Source: an uncultured Bacteroidales bacterium (GTDB lineage: Bacteria; Bacteroidota; Bacteroidia; Bacteroidales; Bacteroidaceae). From it: a stretch of DNA of 63,430 bases. Position 1 is the first letter of the stretch; each line of letters begins with the position of its first letter. The stretch spans positions 1 to 63,430 of the forward strand of contig CADAPC010000022.1 in the NCBI GenBank assembly GCA_902789725.1, read 5' to 3'. Of this stretch, positions 9,146-18,171 are shown piece after piece. The notes under the pieces were generated by a model, which made no database searches, was not told the origin of the DNA, and saw nothing but the letters and a program-made list of their open reading frames with translations. Both the position numbers and the translations under genes were made by a program.

Positions 9146-10522
9146 TCAGTTCCAACGTTCAATTTCAGGATTGGCTTCCACAGCTTCGGTGGGGAAGCGC
9201 ATCGTGTAGCGTTCAGGCGTGAGGGTGAAGGTTTCTGATTCGTCAATCACCCCATCGCTGTTGGCATCGTAAGTGTGCACAAGGGCAGGTTGGGTGGTGC
9301 GGCGAAGGTCGTACCAACGGTGTCCCTCGAAAGCCAGTTCGCGTGCTCGCTCGTCCAGCACCTCAGCTAAAAGTTCTTCCTGGCTCAGTCCCTCCATCAG
9401 CGTAATAGCTTGGGTATAAGCATCCGCATTCAGACGCTTGGCGAGAAGAGGCTTCAGATAGTCGATGGCTGCAGCATTGTCGCCCAAACGCACAGCACAT
9501 TCCGCTGCAGTGAGATAGGCTTCGGCTGAGCGGAAGGAGCAAGCAAAAGCATCGTCCCCCCCCTTCTGCAAACTGTAGGTGGTTGAAGTGGGACGCTTGA
9601 AGTATTTAGAACGGCGCTGGTCGCCTGTGCGATAAAGGGCCACAAAGTCAGGCGAGGGGCGATCGATGACGGTGAAGAGATTGCTGGAGTATTTTTCCAA
9701 AGCCACAATACTCTCCACCGAGGCATAGCTGTTGGGCAATGTGGCAGTACTATTGTTCAAGTCCTCCAGCTCTCCATGTGCGTCAATAACTGTTCGGGCT
9801 GCAGCAAGTGCCTCTGTCCAACGCCCCATGTAGAGATTGGCACGTGCACTTAATGCCTGAGCTGAAACAACGTTGAAGCGATAGTTCTTACCTTTTTCCC
9901 AAGCCGTAACGTTCAAGTGCTTCACAGCCTCATTCACATCAGTTATCACTTGCTGATAGATAGCCTCCACGCTGCTGCTGGCAGGAACGGCATTCACGTC
10001 AGCTTCTAACAACATGGGCACTCCGCGAGTGGTAGCGGGTTGGCAATGCGTGTAGGGTTCGGCATAGAGATTAACCAGCAGGAAATGGCTGTAGGCTCGC
10101 ATCATATAGGCTTCGCCCACCATTTGCTCCACTTCGGCTGTGGTGGCATCAGTTATTTCATCCTGATGTTCAATCAGATAATTGGCTATGTAGATAGCGT
10201 GATAATAGTTGCGCCAAGTGAAGTAGCTGGTGGTAGGAGATGGGTTATCGTCCTTCCATCGCCACAAGTCGAGATAAGCATCAAGGTCTGTGGCTGATGT
10301 CCGCTTAGGGTCCAACAGCAGTTCATCGGTTCGCAAGGTTGTCATGTAGCGGTCCTTGGCGAAATATTTGTATTCGTAAGTGAGCAAAGCACGATATTCC
10401 TCTCCTGTCTTCGCAATGACCTTGCCTGTTGGCGTAATGTCAAGGAAGTCATTGCAGGAAGATAGCGTGAGGAGCGAGAGCGTAAGGCTCAGGATGGATA
10501 ATATGAAGATTTTTCTTTTCAT
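9146..10522 (-). CDS. SusD/RagB-family surface lipoprotein
   Basis: About 458 aa from the ATG at 10522; a 12-codon upstream extension exists but the lipoprotein signal starts at MKRKIFIL. The lipobox is LSSC, followed by NDFLDITPTGK, the classical N-terminus of SusD proteins. Helical TPR-like segments follow (for example EAYMMRAYSHFLLVNLYAEPY), and the C-terminus has the typical LDERARELAFEGHRWYDLRR block. SusD proteins form the lid of the SusC receptor and bind the nutrient. The gene follows susC by 51 bp. The substrate cannot be read from sequence; the linked protease points to peptides or protein-bound ligands rather than glycans. Confidence 0.93.
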   Translation of the reverse strand: MKRKIFILSILSLTLSLLTLSSCNDFLDITPTGKVIAKTGEEYRALLTYEYKYFAKDRYMTTLRTDELLLDPKRTSATDLDAYLDLWRWKDDNPSPTTSYFTWRNYYHAIYIANYLIEHQDEITDATTAEVEQMVGEAYMMRAYSHFLLVNLYAEPYTHCQPATTRGVPMLLEADVNAVPASSSVEAIYQQVITDVNEAVKHLNVTAWEKGKNYRFNVVSAQALSARANLYMGRWTEALAAARTVIDAHGELEDLNNSTATLPNSYASVESIVALEKYSSNLFTVIDRPSPDFVALYRTGDQRRSKYFKRPTSTTYSLQKGGDDAFACSFRSAEAYLTAAECAVRLGDNAAAIDYLKPLLAKRLNADAYTQAITLMEGLSQEELLAEVLDERARELAFEGHRWYDLRRTTQPALVHTYDANSDGVIDESETFTLTPERYTMRFPTEAVEANPEIERWN

Positions 10523-10573
10523 TGCGTGATGCGTATTTAGATAGCTTGATTCATTCAACCAATTGATAATCTG

Positions 10574-13500
10574 TTAGAAGTTCACGTTTAGGCCAAAGAT
10601 AAAGCTCTTGGGAATGGGCTGCGCGTAGGGGTTGCCCATCGTTTCGGGGTCGAGATAGTTGTCGTAGTTGCTGGCTATGACGAAGAGGTTGCGTGCCTCG
10701 AAAGAGACGGAGGCAGAAGAAATGCCGATGGGGGTGAGCACTTTCTTGGGAATGCGATAACCCAGGCGCAGAGATTGCAAACGGCAATAGTTGCGACGTT
10801 TCACCCACACATCGAGCATAGAATAGGTCTGATACTCAGAAAAGTGAGTGTATTCGCTGGCTCTTGCAGCCGTACTGGTCATCAACACCGGATAGGCAGC
10901 AGAGAGTGCCTCGTTTCCTGTGCCGCCAGCTACCCAACGATGAAAAATGTCGTGATTGGTGTTCAAACCCCGATCGAAGTAAGTGGGCGAATAGCTGGGT
11001 TGGGTGCGCACTTTCATGCCCAAGTTGAACATGAAGTTGATGTTGAGTTGCCATTCTCTCCACTCAAAGGTGTTGATGAAGCCCCCACTCACCTTGGGTT
11101 CGTCTGTGCCCATATAAGTATAAAGTCCTCGTTGTTCCTCCGCCGTGAGGGTGCTGGCTCCAAATCGGTTCAGACGGAAAAACTCAGCCGCTGTCTGCTT
11201 GGTTCCGTCTTTAGCAAGGAAAAGCGGGTAGCCATCAGCATCCACTCCTGCTGTCTTGTAAGCAAAGATGGCTCCCACAGGATAGCCCTCGCGAGCAGGA
11301 TAAGTAGCATTCTCAGCAACAGTTTCGTTGAGAATCTTGTTGGTGTTCAATCCTAAGTTGAAGTTCGTAATCCAAGTGAAATCTTTAGTACTGATGTTGC
11401 GCGTGTTGAGCGAGAACTCCCATCCACGATTCTCCATCGAAGCCCAGTTGACCGTTGTCATTGCAAAGCCTGTCTCCAAAGGCAGCTGGCGCGAGGAGAT
11501 AAGGTCGGTGGAACGCCGATAGTAGAAATCAACACCCAAACGGATGCGGTTGTGCAGAAAGCCCATATCCAGGCCCACATTCACGTTTTTGGTCTTCTCC
11601 CATTTCAAATTCGGATTGGGAGCCGTTTCGGCAGCAATCACGGTTTCTACCGCACCTGGCAGAACGGAGAGACGGTCGAAAGTGCCGATGAGGTAAGGCG
11701 AGGTGTTTTTATCGATGTTACCTTGCAAACCGTAGGATGCACGCAAGTTCAACTCTTCCACCCATTTCAGAGGTTCCATAAACTTCTCGTCCTTCACTCG
11801 CCAAAGCCCGCTGAAAGAATAGAGCGGCAAATAGCGATATTTCTTCGCCACACCAAACACATCGCTACCATCGAATCGGACGCTTGCCCCCAAGGTGTAG
11901 CGGTGCAGGAAAGTGTAAGAGCCTGTAGCAAACCAAGAGACGTAGGCATTCTCCGTATGTGATTCTTCGTGAAGAGGATAGCGTTGTCCGATGCTCTCCG
12001 TTGGGAACAGAACGGGCTGGGTGGTGAGGGTGCGGTCATCGTAGCCGTAAGCCGTAGAAGTAAGGATTTCAGCATCGACGTGACGCACTTCCGTCCCCCC
12101 CATCAGTTCCACATCGTGTATTTCGTTGAATCGCTGGTTCCATTCCAGCATAGCTTTCCAAGTCCATTGGTCGGAGTTTCCTTCCGTCTGCTTCTTCATG
12201 CCTCCATCGGGGAAGATGCTTTGGCGCGCACCATCCACCATATAGGTGGCGTATGCTTTTGCCTTGCGCATTGCGTAGGAGTTGTGTCCGGCATAGCGTT
12301 TGAGAGTGTAATTATCGTGCTGAAAACCAAACTGGGAGGTAAGTTTCAGATGTCGGCTGAACTTCAGTTCGGCATCAAGAATGGCCATCACCGAACGGTC
12401 GGTACGCTTCTTTGACGTATTGGCACGTTCCTCAAAAATGTTGAAGTCGGGCACTTCATTCTCTCGTCCCTGCACGTTGGTGTCATAATTATAGTGACCG
12501 TTTTCGTCGTAAGGTTCGAAATAAGGGTTCGCCATACGAGAATAATAGACAGGGTTGGTGAAGCCGCCTGCATCCGTCATATAGCTGCTTTGCTTGCGCT
12601 GGTTGGCAAAAAGGCTCACGCCAATCTTCAGGATGCGATTCATCTTGAAATCCGTCTTCAACGTGATGTTGTAGCGATTGTTCTCCACCCCTTTCACTGT
12701 TCCCTGCTCGTTGTAGTAGCCAGCCGACGCATAGTAGTGAGCATTGTCGCCACCTCCGCTGATGCTGGCATTGTACTCTTGGTTGAGCACATTGCGGAAG
12801 AGGATGTCGTTCCAGTCGGTATTGATGGTGCGAAGCCGATTGATGCGCTGCTGGGCTTCAACTGATAGTGCGTCCCATCCTCCGCTCTGATAAGCAGAGA
12901 ACTCGCCCAGTTCGTCCAGAATGTTCGCCACCCCACCCTTGTGCTGGCGGTATCCATAACCACTTCTCAACAAGTCCAGTTCCAATCCCACTTTTTCGTC
13001 AGCATTCAGTAGGTTCAAGCGATTGATGCTGGCTTTTGGGGTGTAAGTCAGTTTGGTAGAGAAGTTCACCACAGGCCTTCCAGCCTTGCCGCGCTTGGTT
13101 GTGATGACAATCACGCCGTTGGCCGCCCTTGCTCCATAAATGGCAGTAGCCGCAGCATCTTTCAGCACCGTGATGTTCTCGATGTCGCTGGGGTTCAAAC
13201 CCGCTATGCTGGTTTGATAAATATCATCAATATCATTCAAATTGTCGATAGCAGGTATTTCATTTCCCTCCATCGGAATGCCATCAAGCACCCAAAGGGG
13301 TTCCTGCACACCATTGATGGACGAGGTGCCTCGGATGCGAATCTTCATGGGAGCACCTGGAGCACCCGAAGCTGCCACAGTAGAGAGGCCAGCCACCTGT
13401 CCTGCAAGAGCCTGGTCGATATTCTTAATGGCACCCACTGTCTCGTCAGAGATTTTCACTTCCGTCACCGCCGAGGTGAGTTTGCGACGGTCTATCTGCT

Positions 13501-13840
13501 GATAGCCCGTAACGATAAATTCATTCAGGCTTTTGGAAGAGCTATAGAGCGTCACGTCATACTTCGTCTGGTTGGGTTTCAGCGTGATGGTGCGTGATTC
13601 GTAGCCCATGTAGCTAATGGTAATTTTCTTGATGGAAGCCAACACTGTGAGGGTGTAGTGCCCATTCATGTCCGTCACCGTCCCTTTGGTCACTTTCCCT
13701 TCACCCACAGCTACAGTGGCACCCACCAGCGGCTCATTGTTGAAGTCGCCGTCAGTCACTGTGCCTGTGATGGTGCGCTCTTGAGCAAATAAGCTCATTC
13801 CGAAGAGCAGCGTCAGAAAGATTATTTGCAATTTCTTCAT
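10574..13840 (-). CDS. SusC/RagA-family TonB-linked outer membrane protein
   Basis: 1088 aa. Domains in order: signal peptide (to about FAQE, residue 21); carboxypeptidase-like regulatory domain (about 22-105, with DMNGHYTLTVLASIKKITIS); a plug domain with the family motifs AAATAIYGARAANGVIVITT (about 230-250); and a 22-strand barrel ending in a terminal aromatic residue (FIFGLNVNF). It imports a SusD-captured ligand using TonB energy. It is the second gene of a leftward operon: protease, susC, susD, secreted protein. The 102-bp gap upstream holds a short GC-rich hairpin but no clear TAnnTTTG box, so it is probably co-transcribed with the protease. Confidence 0.95.
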   Translation of the reverse strand: MKKLQIIFLTLLFGMSLFAQERTITGTVTDGDFNNEPLVGATVAVGEGKVTKGTVTDMNGHYTLTVLASIKKITISYMGYESRTITLKPNQTKYDVTLYSSSKSLNEFIVTGYQQIDRRKLTSAVTEVKISDETVGAIKNIDQALAGQVAGLSTVAASGAPGAPMKIRIRGTSSINGVQEPLWVLDGIPMEGNEIPAIDNLNDIDDIYQTSIAGLNPSDIENITVLKDAAATAIYGARAANGVIVITTKRGKAGRPVVNFSTKLTYTPKASINRLNLLNADEKVGLELDLLRSGYGYRQHKGGVANILDELGEFSAYQSGGWDALSVEAQQRINRLRTINTDWNDILFRNVLNQEYNASISGGGDNAHYYASAGYYNEQGTVKGVENNRYNITLKTDFKMNRILKIGVSLFANQRKQSSYMTDAGGFTNPVYYSRMANPYFEPYDENGHYNYDTNVQGRENEVPDFNIFEERANTSKKRTDRSVMAILDAELKFSRHLKLTSQFGFQHDNYTLKRYAGHNSYAMRKAKAYATYMVDGARQSIFPDGGMKKQTEGNSDQWTWKAMLEWNQRFNEIHDVELMGGTEVRHVDAEILTSTAYGYDDRTLTTQPVLFPTESIGQRYPLHEESHTENAYVSWFATGSYTFLHRYTLGASVRFDGSDVFGVAKKYRYLPLYSFSGLWRVKDEKFMEPLKWVEELNLRASYGLQGNIDKNTSPYLIGTFDRLSVLPGAVETVIAAETAPNPNLKWEKTKNVNVGLDMGFLHNRIRLGVDFYYRRSTDLISSRQLPLETGFAMTTVNWASMENRGWEFSLNTRNISTKDFTWITNFNLGLNTNKILNETVAENATYPAREGYPVGAIFAYKTAGVDADGYPLFLAKDGTKQTAAEFFRLNRFGASTLTAEEQRGLYTYMGTDEPKVSGGFINTFEWREWQLNINFMFNLGMKVRTQPSYSPTYFDRGLNTNHDIFHRWVAGGTGNEALSAAYPVLMTSTAARASEYTHFSEYQTYSMLDVWVKRRNYCRLQSLRLGYRIPKKVLTPIGISSASVSFEARNLFVIASNYDNYLDPETMGNPYAQPIPKSFIFGLNVNF

Positions 13841-13942
13841 TAGTCCTTATGTTTTCTATTATCATTCTATCAGTGCTTAGAAAATCCTTTTCCCCCTTTG
13901 GGGATAAATTGTGAAAGGTGAAGGGAAAAAGATGCTGAGGAA

Positions 13943-16537
13943 CTATTTACTCAGTCCGAGTGCTGTCTGGATGCGCAGCACCATATCGTCGTAGTGCATC
14001 TGCGTGGCTGCGTCGCCAGAAGAGGCTCGACTTTTACACAAACGCAGGATGCGCAGTAACTCGCCGCGTTTCAAGCTGATGGCATCGGACGTGCGGCTCA
14101 CCTGCGTCATCGTGATGTCGATGGTGCGAGGACGGCTACTGTCCAACGAAGGAACAGCGGGTAGCTGCATGTCAGACGTAACAAAATCGGTAAGGCTCTT
14201 ATTGATTTTCACCCCTTCGTTTTCTGCCGCAGCGGTGATGAGGGCATCCAAAAGGCTCTTCTGCAAACTGCGCTCCATCACGTTCAACTTTTGCCCAGCC
14301 ACTGTCTTACGGAAAATGGCATCGTGCAGCATCTGCATCATCTCTACTGCGGTGAAGGCTTTTTCGCCATTCAGCCACTCATTCTCGTACATACGCACCA
14401 AGCGATCGTTGGCGAGCAAGTCCCAAAGAATGTAATTCTGCTGGTTCTTCAGCAGCATCTGCGGCTCTTGTTCTGTGGTGCCTAAAGGAGTTTTCCGCAA
14501 GGGATATATCTGTTTAGAAAGGTCGGAGCCAAAGAGCCAATCCTGATAGCTCAGCACATTGTCGATGAGGAATTTGACTGCAGCTTTCTGCCGTTGCTTT
14601 TCCACATGTCCATAAGCTTCGCGTTGGGGTTGATTCAGCCATTCGATGGTGGGACGATCAAGGTACATGCCTCCCACATTGGCCATCACGTGATAGAGAT
14701 AGAGGCTCCACTGGTAAATGACTGCTGAGTAGAGTTTTGCCGCCTCGTCAAAGTTTTGGTCGGGTTTCCCATTACGAGTCCAGTTCACCAAATTGGGCAT
14801 CACCCGCTTCAAGTTCTCTATGCCCAAGGTTGCTGACTTGATGGGGTCGTCGCCCAAATCTTCCGAAAGGGCACGGGGGTCAATGGCTGTGCGCTGCGAC
14901 TGTGTTTCGCTATAGCGATACTCTTTCCCTTGATGACGACTGAGGAAATCGGCCAACACACCACTTTCGTCAGTTCCTGCAGGATACCAACGATAGCCCC
15001 ATTCGATAGCCATCAGGTCGTAAGGTCCAATGTTGGGCGACATCACCTTCACTCCATCGCCAGGTTGAGCCACATAGTTGAAGCGTGCATAGTCCATAAT
15101 GCTGGCCGAAGTGCCCCCCATGCGCGAGGTAAAGGTTGCAGAGCGCAAAGAGTCAGTAGGATAAGCCGCCGAAGCAATCATATTGTGTCGAAGTCCAAGC
15201 GAATGTCCCACTTCGTGACAAGCCACAAAGCGTACGGCATCGCCAATGAGTTCTTCCGGCAGTTCCAAGCTGCGGGCTCGCGCATCGACTGCTCCTGTCT
15301 GCACCATAATCCACTCTCTGATGAGCGACTGCACATTATGCCACCAAATGATGTCGGCCTCCAGAATCTCCCCCGTCCGAGGGTCGAGGGTGGAGGGCCC
15401 CATTGCATTAGCCTTTTCCGAAGCGGCATACGTCAACACCGAGTAACGCATATCGTCGCCCTCCACATCTAAAGTGTCAGCAGGCACAACAGCACGGACA
15501 GCATTCTTAAAACCCGCACGTTCGAAAGCCGTGTTCCAATCCGTAATGCCCTTCACTATATAAGGCACCAAATGTTCTGGCACTGCCCCGCCAATGTAGA
15601 AAGTGATGGGCTTGACGGGTTCCACCAATTCGCCACGCATATAAGCCAACGTGTCGCTGGGTTCAAGGCGCCAGCGGGTGATGTAATTGGTGTGCTCCAC
15701 CCGTTGCTGACGGTCGCTATAGATAAGGGAAGGAGTGGAGAAATAACCCACCCGCCAGTCCTCACGCCGCGTACGCATCGGTTCGTCGGGCAACAAAAGC
15801 AAGGCGGTGCTCACCACCACCGTCAGGTTCACTTTCGAATTGCCTTCGTGCACAGTTGTGGTGAGTTCCGACTTCGCCACCACGCCACGTTCGTAGGCTT
15901 TCACGTCCAAAATGCGCGAAAGGTCACTCACAGGCGAGGTGCCGATGTTGATTTCGTTGAACACATCGTTCAATACGTTTTTCCGCCCATTGAAGAGGTC
16001 GTTCACCTTAAAGACGACGGTAGAGGAATCCTTGGGCACAGCTTCCACCTTCATCGAGAAGAGGAGAGGATCTACATAATTGTCGGCCACCGACTGAGCT
16101 ATGCGCGAACCTTTGGGAGCCTCGGGAGTGACCCGTTGCTGACGCATCCTCACCTTCCCCGCCGCCTTTTCCCACTCAAAGCGCACCATCTGGTTTTCAT
16201 AGTTCACCCCCTTGTTGGCCGACGACTCGTTCAGTTCGGCAGGCACCTGCTGCAATTTGTTCGACACCAGAAAAGCCCGCCCCAACAGGCTTACAGGCAA
16301 CTCCAGATAGACCGTGTCGCCTTTCTGAATCACGTTCATCACGCCCTTCATGCTCACAGAGTCGCTGCCTGTAAGCACCTCGTAGCGCGATGGAGGCGCA
16401 GCCGCCACCTCCTCCTTCTTCTGCCTCTTCTTCGCCTTTCTTCCTGGCACCGATGCACCCGCCCACACATCGGCAGCACTGCCCAAGAGCAGTCCAGCCA
16501 TCAGCCCGCAAGCCAATATCTTTCTAATCCTATTCAT
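13943..16537 (-). CDS. Exported metzincin-like zinc metalloprotease (DUF5117/DUF4953 type)
   Basis: 864 aa from the ATG at 16537. A signal peptide (ILACGLMAGLLLGSA) is followed by a low-complexity basic stretch, then a beta-rich N-terminal domain of the DUF5117 type. Near residue 450 lies HEVGHSLGLRHN, the extended HExxHxxGxxH zinc site of metzincins, with a plausible Met-turn in SIMDYARF about 40 residues later. The C-terminal part is helical (DUF4953 type). It likely hydrolyses peptides in the periplasm or at the surface. As the first gene of the SusCD operon, with the promoter at 16700-16730, it is probably the enzyme that prepares the ligand for import. All zinc ligands are present. Confidence 0.88.
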   Translation of the reverse strand: MNRIRKILACGLMAGLLLGSAADVWAGASVPGRKAKKRQKKEEVAAAPPSRYEVLTGSDSVSMKGVMNVIQKGDTVYLELPVSLLGRAFLVSNKLQQVPAELNESSANKGVNYENQMVRFEWEKAAGKVRMRQQRVTPEAPKGSRIAQSVADNYVDPLLFSMKVEAVPKDSSTVVFKVNDLFNGRKNVLNDVFNEINIGTSPVSDLSRILDVKAYERGVVAKSELTTTVHEGNSKVNLTVVVSTALLLLPDEPMRTRREDWRVGYFSTPSLIYSDRQQRVEHTNYITRWRLEPSDTLAYMRGELVEPVKPITFYIGGAVPEHLVPYIVKGITDWNTAFERAGFKNAVRAVVPADTLDVEGDDMRYSVLTYAASEKANAMGPSTLDPRTGEILEADIIWWHNVQSLIREWIMVQTGAVDARARSLELPEELIGDAVRFVACHEVGHSLGLRHNMIASAAYPTDSLRSATFTSRMGGTSASIMDYARFNYVAQPGDGVKVMSPNIGPYDLMAIEWGYRWYPAGTDESGVLADFLSRHQGKEYRYSETQSQRTAIDPRALSEDLGDDPIKSATLGIENLKRVMPNLVNWTRNGKPDQNFDEAAKLYSAVIYQWSLYLYHVMANVGGMYLDRPTIEWLNQPQREAYGHVEKQRQKAAVKFLIDNVLSYQDWLFGSDLSKQIYPLRKTPLGTTEQEPQMLLKNQQNYILWDLLANDRLVRMYENEWLNGEKAFTAVEMMQMLHDAIFRKTVAGQKLNVMERSLQKSLLDALITAAAENEGVKINKSLTDFVTSDMQLPAVPSLDSSRPRTIDITMTQVSRTSDAISLKRGELLRILRLCKSRASSGDAATQMHYDDMVLRIQTALGLSK

Positions 16538-16554
16538 AATCTGCACACATTATA

Positions 16555-16668
16555 AAGTAACTGAACACATTTAATTGATGATAATTACATGTTTCATATA
16601 AACACGAATTGCCATGAATTGCCCATGAAATCATCAGGAATGTTTTTGTATAAACCATTTTGGTACAC
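16555..16668 (+). repeat. Interspersed AT-rich repeat, copy B
   Basis: Carries the left block AAGTAACTGAACACATTTAA, the middle block ACACGAATTGCCATGAATTG and the right block AATGTTTTTGTATAAACCAT. It lies just upstream of the protease start codon, inside that gene's leader. Confidence 0.65.
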
Positions 16669-16699
16669 CCACATCTATGGTATATAACCATTAAAGCGG

Positions 16700-16730
16700 C
16701 AAAGGTACGACAAAAAAAGTTAACCACCAA
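16700..16730 (-). promoter_or_regulatory. Promoter of the protease-SusCD operon
   Basis: On the minus strand, TACCTTTG (16707-16700) with TTG at 16730-16728 and a 20-bp spacer. The 5' leader of about 160 nt contains repeat copy B. Confidence 0.6.
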
Positions 16731-16765
16731 CAAAACCTAAAATTTATTTAAAATTCAGCTTTCAT

Positions 16766-16796
16766 TTTGTCCTTTCTCCAATTTCTCTTAACTTTG
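16766..16796 (+). promoter_or_regulatory. Promoter of the CobW-type gene
   Basis: TTTG at 16766-16769 and TAACTTTG at 16789-16796, 19-bp spacer. The leader of about 145 nt contains repeat copy C. Confidence 0.6.
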
Positions 16797-16820
16797 CACC
16801 ACAAAATGAAGATTTACCCA

Positions 16821-16926
16821 AGTGACTGAACAAAATGATTTGATGAGATTTCGTGATCAATTCGTGATAAATTGCCCATGAATCAATCATGAATGTTTTT
16901 GTATAAACTATTTTTGTTTACTTACT
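16821..16926 (+). repeat. Interspersed AT-rich repeat, copy C
   Basis: Starts AGTGACTGAACAAAATGATT (16821) and ends with GTATAAACTATTTTTGTTTA near 16920. It is the most complete copy in the window, in the same orientation as copy B about 265 bp away. Confidence 0.65.
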
Positions 16927-16948
16927 GAATTAAAAGACAAGAAAAAAA

Positions 16949-18169
16949 ATGAAACAAATTCCAGTGCTGCTGCTCACAGGCTATCTGGGCAGCGGAAAGA
17001 CAACATTGCTCAACCGCATACTCGGCAACAAGAAAGGCATTCGCTTTGCAGTAATCGTGAACGACATCGGAGAAGTGAACATCGATGCAGACCTTATCCA
17101 GCAAGGTGGCATTGTTGACCAGAAAGACGATTCACTCGTCGCACTGCAAAATGGTTGCATTTGCTGCACACTGAAAATGGATCTCGTAGAACAGCTCACC
17201 GACTTGGTGCGCATGCAACAGTTCGACTACATCGTCATCGAAGCAAGTGGCATCTGCGAACCAGCCCCCATTGCTCAAACCATCTGCTCCATTCCCACCA
17301 TGGAGCCTCGCTATTGGGCCGATGGGCTACCACGATTAGACTGCATTGTCACAGTGGTAGATGCCTTACGCATGAAAGACGAATTTGGCAACGGCGAACA
17401 GTTGACCAAACCCAACATTGGCGAGGAGGACATCGAGAACCTTGTCATTCAGCAGATAGAGTTCTGCAACATGGTGCTGCTCAACAAGGCCGCCGAGGTG
17501 GAGCCCCACGAACTGCGCCGCATCAAAGAGATTGTTCGCGCCCTCCAGCCCCAAGCCGAAATCATTGAGTGCAACTATGGCGATGTCGATTTCGACAAAA
17601 TTCTCAACACCCACCTCTTCGACTTCGATAAGGTGGCCACTTCAGCCGCCTGGATTGCAGCTGTGGAGGGAGAAAATGAGCACGATGGCGAGGAAGAGGA
17701 GGACGAGGAAGAAGACGATGAGGAGCATCACCACCATCAGGAAGAGCATCATCACCACCACCATCACCATCACGATGAAGGGGAAGCAGAAGAATATGGC
17801 ATAGGCACCTACGTTTATTTTGCACGCCGTCCGCTCAATCTCAGCTTATTCGACGATTTCGTAGCACGCCTTTGGCCTAAAAACATCATTCGCGCCAAGG
17901 GAATCTGCTACTTCCGCGGCGAGGAAGACATTTGCTATCTGTTTGAGCAGGCAGGCAAACAGTTCTCGTTGAAGAATTGCGGACAATGGTATGCCACTAT
18001 GCCAAAAGATCAGCTCAATCGTTTGCTCGAAGCAGAGCCTAAGCTGAAGGCCGACTGGGATCCCGAAGTGGGCGACCGCATGCAGAAGCTCGTTTTCATC
18101 GCACAGCACATGGACGCGCACATGAAGGACTTTCTGAAAGAGATGCTCGACGCATGCCTCACTCAATAA
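16949..18169 (+). CDS. CobW/G3E-family GTP-dependent metal chaperone
   Basis: 406 aa. The Walker A motif GYLGSGKTTLLN occupies residues 11-22. The metal-binding CxCC (Cys70, Cys72, Cys73, in NGCICCTLKMDL) follows, and the C-terminal CobW domain (about 285-400) has YFRGEEDICYLFEQAGK. Between them, at about 238-275, lies an acidic stretch then a His-rich run (over a dozen His), a metal reservoir common in zinc or cobalt handling members. G3E GTPases deliver metal ions to client enzymes. It converges with cobT (2 bp between stops) and sits beside the corrin genes, so cobalt delivery is plausible; zinc homeostasis is the main alternative. The GTP site is intact. Confidence 0.88.
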   Translation: MKQIPVLLLTGYLGSGKTTLLNRILGNKKGIRFAVIVNDIGEVNIDADLIQQGGIVDQKDDSLVALQNGCICCTLKMDLVEQLTDLVRMQQFDYIVIEASGICEPAPIAQTICSIPTMEPRYWADGLPRLDCIVTVVDALRMKDEFGNGEQLTKPNIGEEDIENLVIQQIEFCNMVLLNKAAEVEPHELRRIKEIVRALQPQAEIIECNYGDVDFDKILNTHLFDFDKVATSAAWIAAVEGENEHDGEEEEDEEEDDEEHHHHQEEHHHHHHHHHDEGEAEEYGIGTYVYFARRPLNLSLFDDFVARLWPKNIIRAKGICYFRGEEDICYLFEQAGKQFSLKNCGQWYATMPKDQLNRLLEAEPKLKADWDPEVGDRMQKLVFIAQHMDAHMKDFLKEMLDACLTQ

Positions 18170-18171
18170 CC

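Noticed and set aside
13881..13910. Terminator between the protease and susC
   Set aside because: The CCCC/GGGG stem is only 5 bp with a poor T-tract, and no promoter follows it, so the genes are treated as one operon.
15572..16555. 327-codon ORF antisense to the zinc protease
   Set aside because: The protein is His- and Arg-rich with no family motif, while the opposite strand has an intact HExxHxxGxxH protease.
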